Below, piece by piece: positions 29,446 through 37,151 of a DNA stretch of 38,951 nt. Below the pieces are notes generated by a model. It was not told the DNA's origin and searched no databases. It saw only the letters and a list, made by a program, of their open reading frames with translations. The DNA comes from DATKLX01 sp035542155. GTDB taxonomy: Bacteria; Chloroflexota; Anaerolineae; Anaerolineales; Anaerolineaceae. The stretch is from assembly GCA_035542155.1 (NCBI GenBank), contig DATKLX010000140.1, forward strand, positions 1-38,951. Direction: 5' to 3'. Both the position numbers and the translations under genes were made by a program. Within the stretch, counting starts at the first letter, position 1. Each line of letters begins with the position of its first letter.

Positions 29446-30804
29446 TTAGTCAGCGCCGCCCATCTTTTGGGAGATGGCCTGCTGGAAACGCTGGCGTACC
29501 CCTTCGAATGGAATCCGCTGCATAATCGGGTCAAAAAATCCTTCGACAATTAGCCGCTCCGCCAGTTTTTCCGGAATGCCGCGGCTGCGCAAGTAAAAAA
29601 CCTGGTCTTGATCGATCTTCCCGACAGTTGCGCCGTGAGTACAGCGCACGTCGTCCGCCAGGATTTCCAGCCCGGGGATCGAATCGGCGCGCGCCTTGGG
29701 ACTTAGCACCAGGTTCCGGTTAGCCTGGTATCCGTCGGTTTTCAGTGCGCCGGGCGCCACGTAGATCATTCCCTGCCAGACCGAGCGGCTCTCGCCCTGC
29801 AGCGCGCCTTTGAACAGCAGGTCGCTGGTCGTGTTCGGCGCCATGTGGTTCTGCTGGGTATCATGGTCGAGGTGCTGAAACCCGTCGGTGAAGTAAAAAC
29901 CGGACATTCGCCCTGTCGCTCCCTGTCCTGCCAGGTCGAGGTCAGAGAAGTTCTTGGTCAACCGGCTGCCGATCGCGCCAAAGATCCAATCCAGGGTTCC
30001 ACCCCGGTCTACTTTGACCCGCTCGTGGGTAAAGTTCCACACGTTGGCGCCCCACGACTGCAGCTCGACGAAGCGCAGGTTCGCCTCTTCGCCCACGTAG
30101 ATCTCGACGATCCCGCTGTGGAAAGTCTGCCCACCAGCCTGGTTAGGCGAGGCGTATTCGTGGACAAAAGTTGCCGAAGCGCCTTCCTCTAAATAGACCA
30201 TCAGGTGGGATAGATAGGCTATTTCAGGTCCAGGTCCCCAGATCAGGCTATGGAGCGGCTGGCTGAGCTGGACGCCTCTGGGAATGTAGAGCAAAATTCC
30301 AGTTTCGGCCAGAGCCGCCGCCAGTGCGGCGAATTTGCTTTCCTCAGCTTTGACCAACTTGCCCAGGATTTTTTCAAGCTGCTGCGGGTATTTCTGCACC
30401 GCGGTTTTGAAATCCGCAAAAACGACTCCCTGCTCGCTCAGCTCCGGGCTCAACCGGATTTGCGCTCCTTCTGGGCTGAGCAGAATTTCACCGCCGTGGG
30501 CCTCGTCTGCAATCGGCTCGAGCAGGTTGGAGGGGATGGAGTTGAATGCCAGGCCGGGTCGGCTTTGCGGCAACGCAAGCGAACCGGCGTTCAACAGTTT
30601 AATTTCCGTTCGCCGCCAGGCTTCCATCTGTGTGTTCGGCAGCGGCAGCCGCTCAAACTGCTCCCAGGCTTTTTCGCGATATACACGCAAAAAATCTGCG
30701 CTCCCCGAATCGGGGATCATTTCTTTGGTAAAAACAAAACCCTTCGACTCAACAGCTTCCGTTCGCCGGGTTCGGGAAACAATCCGTGGTTGTTCCATTG
30801 TCAT
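29446..30804 (-). CDS. sufD: Fe-S assembly scaffold SufD
   Basis: About 452 residues. The C-terminal SufBD beta-helix core is clear: SFHSGIVEIYVGEEANLRF in variant form (TFHSGIVEIYVGEEA), HLDHDTQQNHMAPNTTSDLLFKG, DGYQANRNLVLSPKA, and VRCTHGATVGKIDQDQVFYL with the conserved His. It partners SufB and SufC in the SufBC2D complex. Start chosen at ATG 30804 (MTMEQ) with GAGGA upstream; a GTG at 30813 and ATG at 30798 are alternatives. It starts 32 bases after sufB. Confidence 0.94.
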   Translation of the reverse strand: MTMEQPRIVSRTRRTEAVESKGFVFTKEMIPDSGSADFLRVYREKAWEQFERLPLPNTQMEAWRRTEIKLLNAGSLALPQSRPGLAFNSIPSNLLEPIADEAHGGEILLSPEGAQIRLSPELSEQGVVFADFKTAVQKYPQQLEKILGKLVKAEESKFAALAAALAETGILLYIPRGVQLSQPLHSLIWGPGPEIAYLSHLMVYLEEGASATFVHEYASPNQAGGQTFHSGIVEIYVGEEANLRFVELQSWGANVWNFTHERVKVDRGGTLDWIFGAIGSRLTKNFSDLDLAGQGATGRMSGFYFTDGFQHLDHDTQQNHMAPNTTSDLLFKGALQGESRSVWQGMIYVAPGALKTDGYQANRNLVLSPKARADSIPGLEILADDVRCTHGATVGKIDQDQVFYLRSRGIPEKLAERLIVEGFFDPIMQRIPFEGVRQRFQQAISQKMGGAD

Positions 30805-30836
30805 AGCACACACATCCTCAACGATTTCCGCGGCGC

Positions 30837-32249
30837 TTATCCAACCGATCCGGCCATTTGCAACTGGATCAAGCGGTTCATCTCGACGGCATATTCCATG
30901 GGCAGCTCTTTGACCAGGGGTTCGATGAACCCGGAAACCACCATCGTGGTGGCTTCCTCTTCGCTCAAACCGCGGCTCATCAGGTAGAACAATTGCTCCT
31001 CGCCAACCTTGGAGACGGTCGCTTCATGGCCGATGGTCACATTGTCCTCATCGATCTCGATGTAAGGGTACGTGTCCGAACGGGATTGCGGATCCAGCAG
31101 CAGCGCATCGCAGACTACGTTAGATTTCGCGTCCTCGGCGCCCTTATAGACTTTCAGCAAACCGCGGTAAGAAGTCCGCCCGCCGCCTTTACTGATCGAT
31201 TTCGAGGTGATCTTGCTGCTGGTCTTTGGCGCGAAATGAATCACCTTTCCGCCCGCGTCCTGGTGCTGCCCGGGACCGGCGAACGCCATGGAAAGGATTT
31301 CCCCATGCGCGCCCTCGCCCATCAGGTAGCAGGATGGGTACTTCATCGTCACCTTCGAGCCCAGGTTCGCGTCGACCCATTCCATCGTCCCCCCTTCGTG
31401 AACGATCGAGCGTTGGGTCACCAGATTATATACGTTGGTGGACCAGTTCTGGATGGTTGTATAGCGAACACGGGCATTCTTGTGCACGATAATCTCAATC
31501 ACGCCGCTGTGGAAAGAGTCCTTAGTATAGGAAGGCGCAGTACATCCTTCCACATAATGAACCTGGGCGCCTTCTTCGGCGATGATCAGCGTCCGCTCGA
31601 ACTGGCCGATGCTGGCCATGTTCAGGCGGAAATAGGCCTGCAAGGGCAGGTCGACTTTTACCCCCGCCGGCACGTAAACGAAAGATCCGCCCGACCAAAC
31701 TGCGCTGTTCAACGCAGCGAACTTGTTATCCTCGATCGGGATCACCGTGCCAAAATATTTCCGGAAAATGTCCGGGTGTTCGCGCAAACCGTTCTCGATG
31801 CTCGAGAAGATGACGCCCTGCTTTTGCAGGTTTTCCTGGATCGAGTGATAGACCATCTCCGATTCATACTGCGCGCCGACCCCGGCCAGGAACTTGCGCT
31901 CAGCCTCAGGGATACCGAGACGGTCGAAGGTCTGCTTGATGGTATCCGGAACGTCGTCCCAGCTCCGGCCTTCCATCTCGGCTGGCCGAACGTAATAGTA
32001 GATCTCATCCAGGTCGAGGGTGGAGAGATCCGCGCCCCAGGTGGGCATGGGCCGCTTCTGAAAATGGTCCAGCGCCTTCAGTCGGAACTGCAGCATCCAA
32101 TCCGGCTCCCCTTTTTGGGACGAGATCTGCTTGACCACTTCGCGATCTAACCCTTTGCGGGTCTTAAAAACAGAGACATCCGGATCGCTAAAGCCATAGC
32201 GATACTCACCAATCCGATCCAGGAACTCCGTCTGTGCATCGTTACCCAT
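30837..32249 (-). CDS. sufB: Fe-S assembly scaffold SufB
   Basis: 470 residues from ATG 32249, which follows GGAGGTAATT; a TTG 12 bases upstream is rejected. Hallmarks: GVGAQYESEMVYHSI, AALNSAVWSGGSFVYVPAGV, VEGCTAPSYTKDSFHSGVIE, QNWSTNVYNLVTQR and SNVVCDALLLDPQSRSDTYP, whose Cys corresponds to the one proposed to carry the nascent cluster. It ends with TIGHEATVSKVGEEQLFYLMSRG. SufB is the main scaffold of the Suf system. Confidence 0.97.
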   Translation of the reverse strand: MGNDAQTEFLDRIGEYRYGFSDPDVSVFKTRKGLDREVVKQISSQKGEPDWMLQFRLKALDHFQKRPMPTWGADLSTLDLDEIYYYVRPAEMEGRSWDDVPDTIKQTFDRLGIPEAERKFLAGVGAQYESEMVYHSIQENLQKQGVIFSSIENGLREHPDIFRKYFGTVIPIEDNKFAALNSAVWSGGSFVYVPAGVKVDLPLQAYFRLNMASIGQFERTLIIAEEGAQVHYVEGCTAPSYTKDSFHSGVIEIIVHKNARVRYTTIQNWSTNVYNLVTQRSIVHEGGTMEWVDANLGSKVTMKYPSCYLMGEGAHGEILSMAFAGPGQHQDAGGKVIHFAPKTSSKITSKSISKGGGRTSYRGLLKVYKGAEDAKSNVVCDALLLDPQSRSDTYPYIEIDEDNVTIGHEATVSKVGEEQLFYLMSRGLSEEEATTMVVSGFIEPLVKELPMEYAVEMNRLIQLQMAGSVG

Positions 32250-32296
32250 AATTACCTCCAATAAATGGACGAATTGTATCCGCTAGGTGAGCTGGC

Positions 32297-33070
32297 TCAG
32301 GAAGGCATGGTTTCGTACTTTTCGCGAACCCATTCGTACCCATGCTCTTCCAGATGCAAGGCCAGCTCGGGCCCGCCCGATTCTACCACCCGCCCGTCGA
32401 TCATCACGTGCACGTAATCCGGTGTGATGTAATTCAAGATCCGCTGGTAGTGAGTGATCACCAGCACACCCAGATCGGGACCGCGCAGCGCGTTCACGCC
32501 TTCGGAGACGATCCGCAGTGCATCGATGTCCAGACCAGAATCGGTCTCATCCATAATGGCAATTTCCGGCCTGAGAACGGCCATTTGCAAAACTTCAGCC
32601 CGTTTCTTCTCGCCGCCTGAAAAACCCTCGTTCAGATAACGCCCGGCGAAAGAGTGGTCCATGCGCAGCAAATCCATTTTTTCCTTGAGCAGCTTGCGGA
32701 ATTCAGGTATGGGCATGCCCTTATCGTTCGGATTGGTAGCCCGCCGGCGAGCGTTAATGGAGGTGCGTAGAAAATTTGCCACGGTAACACCCGGGATAGA
32801 GACCGGGTACTGGAAAGCCAGGAAAATGCCCATTCGTGAGCGCTCATCCGGCGCCAGCTCCAGGATATTTTGACCCTTGAAAAGAACCTCGCCTTCTGTG
32901 ACTTCGTAGGACGGATGGCCCATCAGGGTATAGGCCAGGGTGGATTTTCCGGTCCCGTTCGGACCCATGATCGCATGCACTTCACCCTGGCTGACCGACA
33001 GGTTCACGCCTTTAAGGATTGGTTTGCCGTCGATGCTGACGTGCAGGTTCTTGATTTCCAATTCAGACAT
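32297..33070 (-). CDS. sufC: Fe-S assembly ATPase SufC
   Basis: 257 residues, ABC-type ATPase without membrane partner. Walker A GPNGTGKST (36-44), Q-loop in FLAFQYPVSIPG, signature FSGGEKKRAEVLQM, Walker B IAIMDETDSGLD and H-loop VITHYQR. All are typical of SufC. First gene of the suf operon, behind a consensus promoter at 33205-33233 with a leader of about 125 bases. Confidence 0.97.
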   Translation of the reverse strand: MSELEIKNLHVSIDGKPILKGVNLSVSQGEVHAIMGPNGTGKSTLAYTLMGHPSYEVTEGEVLFKGQNILELAPDERSRMGIFLAFQYPVSIPGVTVANFLRTSINARRRATNPNDKGMPIPEFRKLLKEKMDLLRMDHSFAGRYLNEGFSGGEKKRAEVLQMAVLRPEIAIMDETDSGLDIDALRIVSEGVNALRGPDLGVLVITHYQRILNYITPDYVHVMIDGRVVESGGPELALHLEEHGYEWVREKYETMPS

Positions 33071-33170
33071 TGAAGCAGGACTCCTTTATCATGATCGATT
33101 TCCTTTGAGTTACACGAATAACTTCTCTGAGCGAAGAGATGGTTCCAGTCAGACAAGATTCAATTCTTAT

Positions 33171-33253
33171 GATAAATATCTAGCTTATTACCAAGCACGC
33201 CAAGATTATACCACCACACCTCAGAAAGGTCAATATTTAGGATAAAAATCTAG
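33171..33253. repeat. Two direct repeats GATAAnATCTAG-type in the suf control region
   Basis: GATAAATATCTAG (33171-33183) and GATAAAAATCTAG (33241-33253) differ in one base and start exactly 70 bases apart. The second lies inside the operator-like inverted repeat between the two promoters, and the first lies in the sufC leader. They are candidates for binding sites of the SufR-like regulator. Confidence 0.6.
33205..33233 (-). promoter_or_regulatory. Promoter of the suf operon (sufC)
   Basis: Minus strand TTGACC (33233-33228), 17-base spacer, TATAAT (33210-33205). Nearly perfect sigma-70 consensus, about 135 bases upstream of sufC. Its -35 overlaps the left arm of the shared inverted repeat. 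Confidence 0.8.
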
Positions 33254-33262
33254 TATATTGAC
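33229..33262. promoter_or_regulatory. Inverted-repeat operator shared by sufC and sufR promoters
   Basis: Left arm GTCAATATTTAG and right arm CTAGTATATTGAC are inverted copies apart from one small insertion and one change, with 9 bases (GATAAAAAT) between. Each end overlaps one -35 hexamer, so a protein bound here would block both divergent promoters. The SufR-like regulator encoded next door is the obvious candidate. Confidence 0.6.
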
Positions 33263-33287
33263 AATTTTAAGCGCCTTATGATATACT
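33258..33287 (+). promoter_or_regulatory. Promoter of sufR
   Basis: TTGACA (33258-33263), 18-base spacer, TATACT (33282-33287) with an extended TG at 33279-33280. About 100 bases upstream of the sufR ATG. Its -35 overlaps the right arm of the shared inverted repeat. Confidence 0.8.
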
Positions 33288-33387
33288 GGCTGTGTGAATT
33301 GGTTATAAAACAGTCATTTTGATCAGAGAATCCACCTGATTACCGCGAATCAAAACACTAATTCGGTTTAATAACCTGACCCTTCTA

Positions 33388-34020
33388 ATGAAAAGTACTC
33401 GAGAAAGAATTCTACAAACCTTACTCAACCATCCCCGGTCTAGGATTAATGAGCTTGCCGATGCCGTGGGGATCAATGCGATCTCGGTCCGCCACCACCT
33501 GACCAGCCTACAGGCTGACGGACTGGTATTTTATGAGGAAGAGCGCCACGGTGTTGGTCGGCCTCGTCTGGTGTATTTCCTGACCGAGAAAGGCCTGGAG
33601 CGGTTCCCCACGAATTATCTCCGCCTGACGACCCGCCTGTTGGACGAGCTGAAAGAATCCCTCCCTGAGCCGATGGTTAGCAGGCTTTTCGCCAATATGG
33701 CCACCGACATGGCCTCCCGCTATGCCGATCAGATTGATGACCTGTCTATGGAAGAGCGCCTCGAGCTGGTGAAAAACTTGCTCGCTCAAGAAGGCTTTAC
33801 GGTCGAATGGGAGAAACACGGTGACAAGTATCACATCAACGAGATTACCTGCCCATACTATCATGTTGGCCAGAGTCATCCCGAGGTCTGCACTGTCGAC
33901 CAGACTCTGATTTCCACCGTTCTCTCAATTCCAGCGGAAAAGATCAATTGCGTTTTACACGGAGACACTCACTGCACTTACGTCATACCGAATATGGCTC
34001 CGCGGGAGAAAAGTCTATGA
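33388..34020 (+). CDS. sufR: SufR-like Fe-S-responsive transcriptional regulator
   Basis: 210 residues. N-terminal winged helix (RERILQTLLNHPRSRINELA, then INAISVRHHLTSLQADGLV) with GVGRPRLVYFLTEKG forming the wing, of the DeoR/ArsR-like SufR type. The C-terminal half has C155, C168, C188 and C196; the C-x12-C-x27-C spacing agrees with the cluster ligands of cyanobacterial SufR as I remember it. SufR represses suf when its cluster is intact. It is divergent from sufC over a shared operator, so autorepression and suf repression are likely. Its stop overlaps the next start (ATGA). Confidence 0.88.
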   Translation: MKSTRERILQTLLNHPRSRINELADAVGINAISVRHHLTSLQADGLVFYEEERHGVGRPRLVYFLTEKGLERFPTNYLRLTTRLLDELKESLPEPMVSRLFANMATDMASRYADQIDDLSMEERLELVKNLLAQEGFTVEWEKHGDKYHINEITCPYYHVGQSHPEVCTVDQTLISTVLSIPAEKINCVLHGDTHCTYVIPNMAPREKSL

Positions 34021-34364
34021 CGGAAGAAAAACCAAACCAACCCATCTGGGAAATTGAGAGCACCAATCCAGAACTGGTTGACCCCGTGAAGGAAGCCATG
34101 CGGGAAATTGTTGATCCCGAGATTGGCCTGAATATCATCCAGTTAGGCCTGATACGCGATGTCAAGCTACACGAAGATGACGCGCAGATCACGATGATTC
34201 TGACCACCCCGTTTTGCCCTTACGGCCCTGCCTTGTTGGATACAACCCGCCAGAAGGCCGAAGAAGTGCTTAAAAAACCGACCTTCATTAACATTGGCAT
34301 GGAAATGTGGGACTTCTCGATGATGGAAGAAGGCGCCGCCGGCGCCGATTGGGGACTGTACTGA
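34017..34364 (+). CDS. MIP18/DUF59-family Fe-S assembly factor (SufT-like)
   Basis: 115 residues from ATG 34017, coupled to the sufR stop. The DUF59 core is present: VKEAMREIVDPEIGLNIIQLGLIRDV, then ITMILTTPFCPYGPALLDT with the conserved Cys in TPFCPYG. Family members (SufT, PaaD, CIA MIP18) help deliver Fe-S clusters. The N-terminal 20 residues are an extension. Co-transcription with sufR and closeness to suf support the role. Confidence 0.88.
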   Translation: MTEEKPNQPIWEIESTNPELVDPVKEAMREIVDPEIGLNIIQLGLIRDVKLHEDDAQITMILTTPFCPYGPALLDTTRQKAEEVLKKPTFINIGMEMWDFSMMEEGAAGADWGLY

Positions 34365-34388
34365 TTTCTTCATCCTATCCGACTAATT

Positions 34389-34425
34389 AGAGAAGGAGGA
34401 GAGCGTTACCCTCTCCTTCTTCTCT
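34389..34425. terminator. Hairpin terminator between convergent genes
   Basis: A 15-bp stem (one G-U) with arms 34389-34403 and 34411-34425 and a 7-base loop lies between the SufT-like gene and the convergent SCP2 gene, whose stop is 5 bases away. The pyrimidine-rich 3' arm (CTCTCCTTCTTCTCT) may act in place of a U-tract. Confidence 0.7.
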
Positions 34426-34429
34426 TGCA

Positions 34430-34756
34430 TCAGGCGCGAAACATCTTGATCAGTTTCAGAGCCAATCCCATTTCCCCCGAAACTTTCAACTTTCCCTGCA
34501 TAAACGCCCGCATCCCATCCATCTTTCCAGTCAGGATCTTGAGGATATCCTGGGCATCTGCTTTCACCGTCAATTTCGGATTCGATGCAACCCCTTTCGT
34601 AACGTGCACCTGCTGGTTTTGGATGGTGATGTACCAGTCGCCGCCCTGCTCCCCAGTTAAATCCAATTGGATCACCACATCCATCCCGGTGGAGTTTTCT
34701 GGTATAAAATGCGCCGGAACCTCGTCTAACCAATCTTGAACCGATCGTTCGCTCAT
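34430..34756 (-). CDS. SCP2 sterol-carrier-domain protein
   Basis: 108 residues, a single SCP2 domain: VVIQLDLTGEQGGDWYITIQ, VASNPKLTVKADAQDILKILTGKMDGMRAF, MQGKLKVSGEMGLALKLIKMF. The final LKVSGEMGLALKL is a family hallmark. Bacterial SCP2 proteins bind hydrophobic ligands such as fatty acyl groups or lipids. It stands alone between convergent and divergent neighbours, so context adds little. Confidence 0.88.
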   Translation of the reverse strand: MSERSVQDWLDEVPAHFIPENSTGMDVVIQLDLTGEQGGDWYITIQNQQVHVTKGVASNPKLTVKADAQDILKILTGKMDGMRAFMQGKLKVSGEMGLALKLIKMFRA

Positions 34757-34863
34757 GAATCCCTTGCTCCTTCATGAAAAAAACCTTCGACTGTGAATAT
34801 TATTCTAATCCATATAATCCAATTTGTAAGTTAATTGTATCATTTGTCTTTAAAGTCGCAATC

Positions 34864-34942
34864 CCGGGTATACGGTTCACTGGGATTTTCAGTGATGGAT
34901 CACCGGGTCTTCCCACGGAGATACCTAAGGAACCGGGTATAC
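34864..34942 (+). promoter_or_regulatory. Repeat- and palindrome-rich leader region of corA
   Basis: CCGGGTATAC occurs twice (34864-34873 and 34933-34942, 69 bases apart). Between them are TCACTG-N7-CAGTGA (34877-34895) and the perfect palindrome GTGATGGATCAC (34892-34903), overlapping and therefore able to form alternative folds. No known Mg riboswitch is recognised. The promoter is not clear. Confidence 0.4.
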
Positions 34943-34976
34943 TTGTCATTACTAAAGTATGTATGAGGGTTGGGCA

Positions 34977-35954
34977 ATGATTCGTTCTATGTACAAATTA
35001 AGTGAGGGCGAAATCCAGAGAGATCTCACTACCCAAGAGATCTGTAATGCCATTGCGGATCCTGCCGGTCTCCTTTGGGTAAGCCTGGAATATGGGTCGA
35101 CTGAAGAAATTCACTCCATACTTGGAGACGTTTTCCATTTCCATCCGCTGGCTATTGAAGATGTCGAGAGCACAGGATATCAGACTCCCAAGGTTGACGA
35201 TTTCACCGATTACCTTTTTATCATTACCCATGCTCTGGAAACTCACAACGAACTCAATGGATTCGAAACCAAAGAGCTGAACTGCTTTTTGGGAAGTAAT
35301 TACCTGGTGACTTCTTATCTTGAACCAGAGATGAAGTCAGTCCAGATGGTCTGGAAACGCTGCGACAAAGATGAGCGTCTCCTCAACCATGGCCCTGACT
35401 TTTTAATGCATGCGATTTTAGACGCCAATGTCGATGAATTCATGCCGCTGCTCGATGAGTTGGATCAGACCATTGAAGACCTGGAGGACCAGGTCCTGGA
35501 AAAACCGAAAACCGCAACTTTGATCCGCATCCTGGACTTAAAACACAGTCTGATCGTTCTACGTCGCATGATCAGCCCTCAGCGCGAGGTGATGAACCGC
35601 CTCAGCCGCGACGACTTCCCCCAGATCGACCGTACCAGCCGCATCTATTTCCGCGATATCTATGATCATATGGTCCGCTACCAGGATATGATCGAATCCT
35701 TGCGCGATCTCGTGAGCGATGCTCTGAGTACCTACATGTCCGCGATTTCGAACCGGCTCAACGAGATCATGAAGGCTCTGACCATCGTTTCGACGATCTT
35801 CCTGCCCCTCTCCTTTGTCGCCGGCGTCTACGGCATGAATTTTGAATATATGCCTGAGTTGCATTGGCGTTATGGTTACCTGGCGGTCTGGCTGGTATTT
35901 ATCCTGATCGCCCTGGGAATGATTTATTACTTCAAGAAGCGTGAATGGTTTTAG
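34977..35954 (+). CDS. corA: CorA-family divalent metal ion transporter
   Basis: 325 residues from ATG 34977, 7 bases after GAGGG; an ATG 18 bases upstream is less likely. The large soluble N-terminal domain (HFHPLAIEDVE) is followed by long helices (LDELDQTIEDLEDQVL). Near the C-terminus come two membrane segments: the first begins around ALTIVSTIFLPLSFVAGVYG and ends in the selectivity motif YGMNF, the second is YGYLAVWLVFILIALGMIYY. It ends with basic KKREWF. Homopentameric Mg2+ (or Co2+/Ni2+) channel. Nickel import for the hydrogenase is conceivable but unsupported. Confidence 0.95.
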   Translation: MIRSMYKLSEGEIQRDLTTQEICNAIADPAGLLWVSLEYGSTEEIHSILGDVFHFHPLAIEDVESTGYQTPKVDDFTDYLFIITHALETHNELNGFETKELNCFLGSNYLVTSYLEPEMKSVQMVWKRCDKDERLLNHGPDFLMHAILDANVDEFMPLLDELDQTIEDLEDQVLEKPKTATLIRILDLKHSLIVLRRMISPQREVMNRLSRDDFPQIDRTSRIYFRDIYDHMVRYQDMIESLRDLVSDALSTYMSAISNRLNEIMKALTIVSTIFLPLSFVAGVYGMNFEYMPELHWRYGYLAVWLVFILIALGMIYYFKKREWF

Positions 35955-35998
35955 GCTCCGCTCAGCCAGAACTCGATAAAAATATCCCCTGAAATCCC

Positions 35999-36027
35999 TT
36001 GACACAATAGAACAAGTGTTCTATAAT
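35999..36027 (+). promoter_or_regulatory. Consensus promoter with SOS-box-like operator
   Basis: TTGACA (35999-36004), 17-base spacer, TATAAT (36022-36027): a perfect sigma-70 promoter. The spacer holds an 18-base perfect palindrome ATAGAACA-AG-TGTTCTAT (36007-36024). Its core GAAC-N4-GTTC matches the LexA/DinR box of Gram-positive type. It points toward the membrane-protein gene at 36203, but a large hairpin lies in between. Confidence 0.75.
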
Positions 36028-36062
36028 AATCATGTAATTACTCATCCTAGAGGGGATGTAAC

Positions 36063-36115
36063 CCGAATTTGAGGTGTTTGCGACGGCGAAGCCCTCGCAA
36101 ACACCTCAAATTCGG
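36063..36115. repeat. Long perfect inverted repeat with GCGAAGC apex
   Basis: A 21-base arm (36063-36083) is exactly complementary to 36095-36115. The 11-base centre (CGGCGAAGCCC) itself forms GGC-GAA-GCC, so the whole makes a cruciform or hairpin of about 24 pairs. The apex contains GCGAAGC, a known ultra-stable mini-hairpin in single-stranded DNA. It may attenuate the promoter at 35999-36027, act as a terminator, or be a mobile palindromic repeat. Confidence 0.8.
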
Positions 36116-36202
36116 CGCTCCTCCACCTACGCGGTGTGTTGATACATAATCATAGATGGTATCCTTTTCAGTCCCAAAAACAAGAAAGGAAAGGAGTCTG
36201 AC

Positions 36203-37042
36203 ATGTTTCCTGGGACCAATAACTCAAGGTTAGATCAACTCAAACAAATCGGCCTCCAGGGTGGCCTGGTTTTTGGCGTCATCATTCTGACCGCCCTGAT
36301 CGCTTTTGAGGCCTTCAATTTCAGTACTACCCAGTATGCTTTGGAGGACCTGATGGGAAAATTGTCTTTCCTGGGATTCCGTTGGGCGACCATCCTCTCC
36401 ATCGCGTTTTGCGGCATCGATTTCGCTGGAATAGCCCGGCTGTTTTCGCAGACGACGAGCCAAAAGGGCCCGGATGAGGTCTGGTATTTGTTTGGCGCCT
36501 GGCTCCTCGCTGCGACCATGAACGCTGTCCTCACCTGGTGGGGGGTTTCAATTGCCCTGATTAACCACCAGACTCAGAGCAGCGCGGTGATCGATCCCGG
36601 CCTGGTAATTAAAGCAGTTCCCATCGTGGTCGCGATCGTGGTCTGGTTGATGCGCATTCTCATAATTGGCACTTTCTCCATGGCAGGAGACCGCATTTTC
36701 GCCGTTGCCGGAAACAGCGAGACACATTTCAACCGGCCGTTTTCGCCTTCAACTCCTACCTATCAGCGTAGTTCCAATCCTCCGCCTGTTGAAGCGTCCT
36801 TTTCTTCCTCTCCATCTCGTTCGAGCTACTGCCCGTCACACCGTCCGGTTTGGCCCCAGGCCAGCTCTGAGATCTCTGCCAGTCCATCCCACGAGGGCGC
36901 AGCGCATGTGGAGGATTTGCCTCTCCGGAATGAACCACGGGCAAACCGCGATCGCGAATATTCACGGCCTGAGCCTGCCTATCACGAGCTTTCCGCAAAC
37001 CCGCGGCCGAATCGGCGCAATGACTCAAAGACCCTTCAATAA
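36203..37042 (+). CDS. Multi-pass membrane protein of unknown function with disordered tail
   Basis: 279 residues, with AAAGGAG 7 bases before the ATG. Four hydrophobic segments are visible: LVFGVIILTALIAFEAF, WATILSIAFCGIDFAGIA, WYLFGAWLLAATMNAVLTWWG and VPIVVAIVVWLMRILIIG. The last 110 residues are low-complexity and rich in Ser, Pro, Arg and His, hence probably disordered and cytoplasmic. I recognise no family. It lies behind the SOS-box-like promoter and large hairpin, so it may be damage-inducible; that is inference. Confidence 0.75.
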   Translation: MFPGTNNSRLDQLKQIGLQGGLVFGVIILTALIAFEAFNFSTTQYALEDLMGKLSFLGFRWATILSIAFCGIDFAGIARLFSQTTSQKGPDEVWYLFGAWLLAATMNAVLTWWGVSIALINHQTQSSAVIDPGLVIKAVPIVVAIVVWLMRILIIGTFSMAGDRIFAVAGNSETHFNRPFSPSTPTYQRSSNPPPVEASFSSSPSRSSYCPSHRPVWPQASSEISASPSHEGAAHVEDLPLRNEPRANRDREYSRPEPAYHELSANPRPNRRNDSKTLQ

Positions 37043-37070
37043 ATCCACCGAGAGTGCAAGCGGCTTGCAT

Positions 37071-37110
37071 GCCCCCCTGAACTCCTCTCAGGGGGGCAAA
37101 ATTATTATTT
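37071..37110 (+). terminator. Terminator after the membrane-protein gene
   Basis: GCCCCCCTGA (37071-37080) pairs with TCAGGGGGGC (37088-37097) around a 7-base loop and is followed by AAAATTATTATTTT. It lies 28 bases after the stop codon. A second small hairpin (CCCGGC ... GCCGGG, 37133-37151) follows. Confidence 0.75.
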
Positions 37111-37151
37111 TCATTGCTTGATAAAAGGTTAACCCGGCCTTATCAGCCGGG

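Noticed and set aside
30858..32150. Open frame of 430 codons on the plus strand
   Set aside because: Antisense shadow of sufB, with no recognisable motif or ribosome site.
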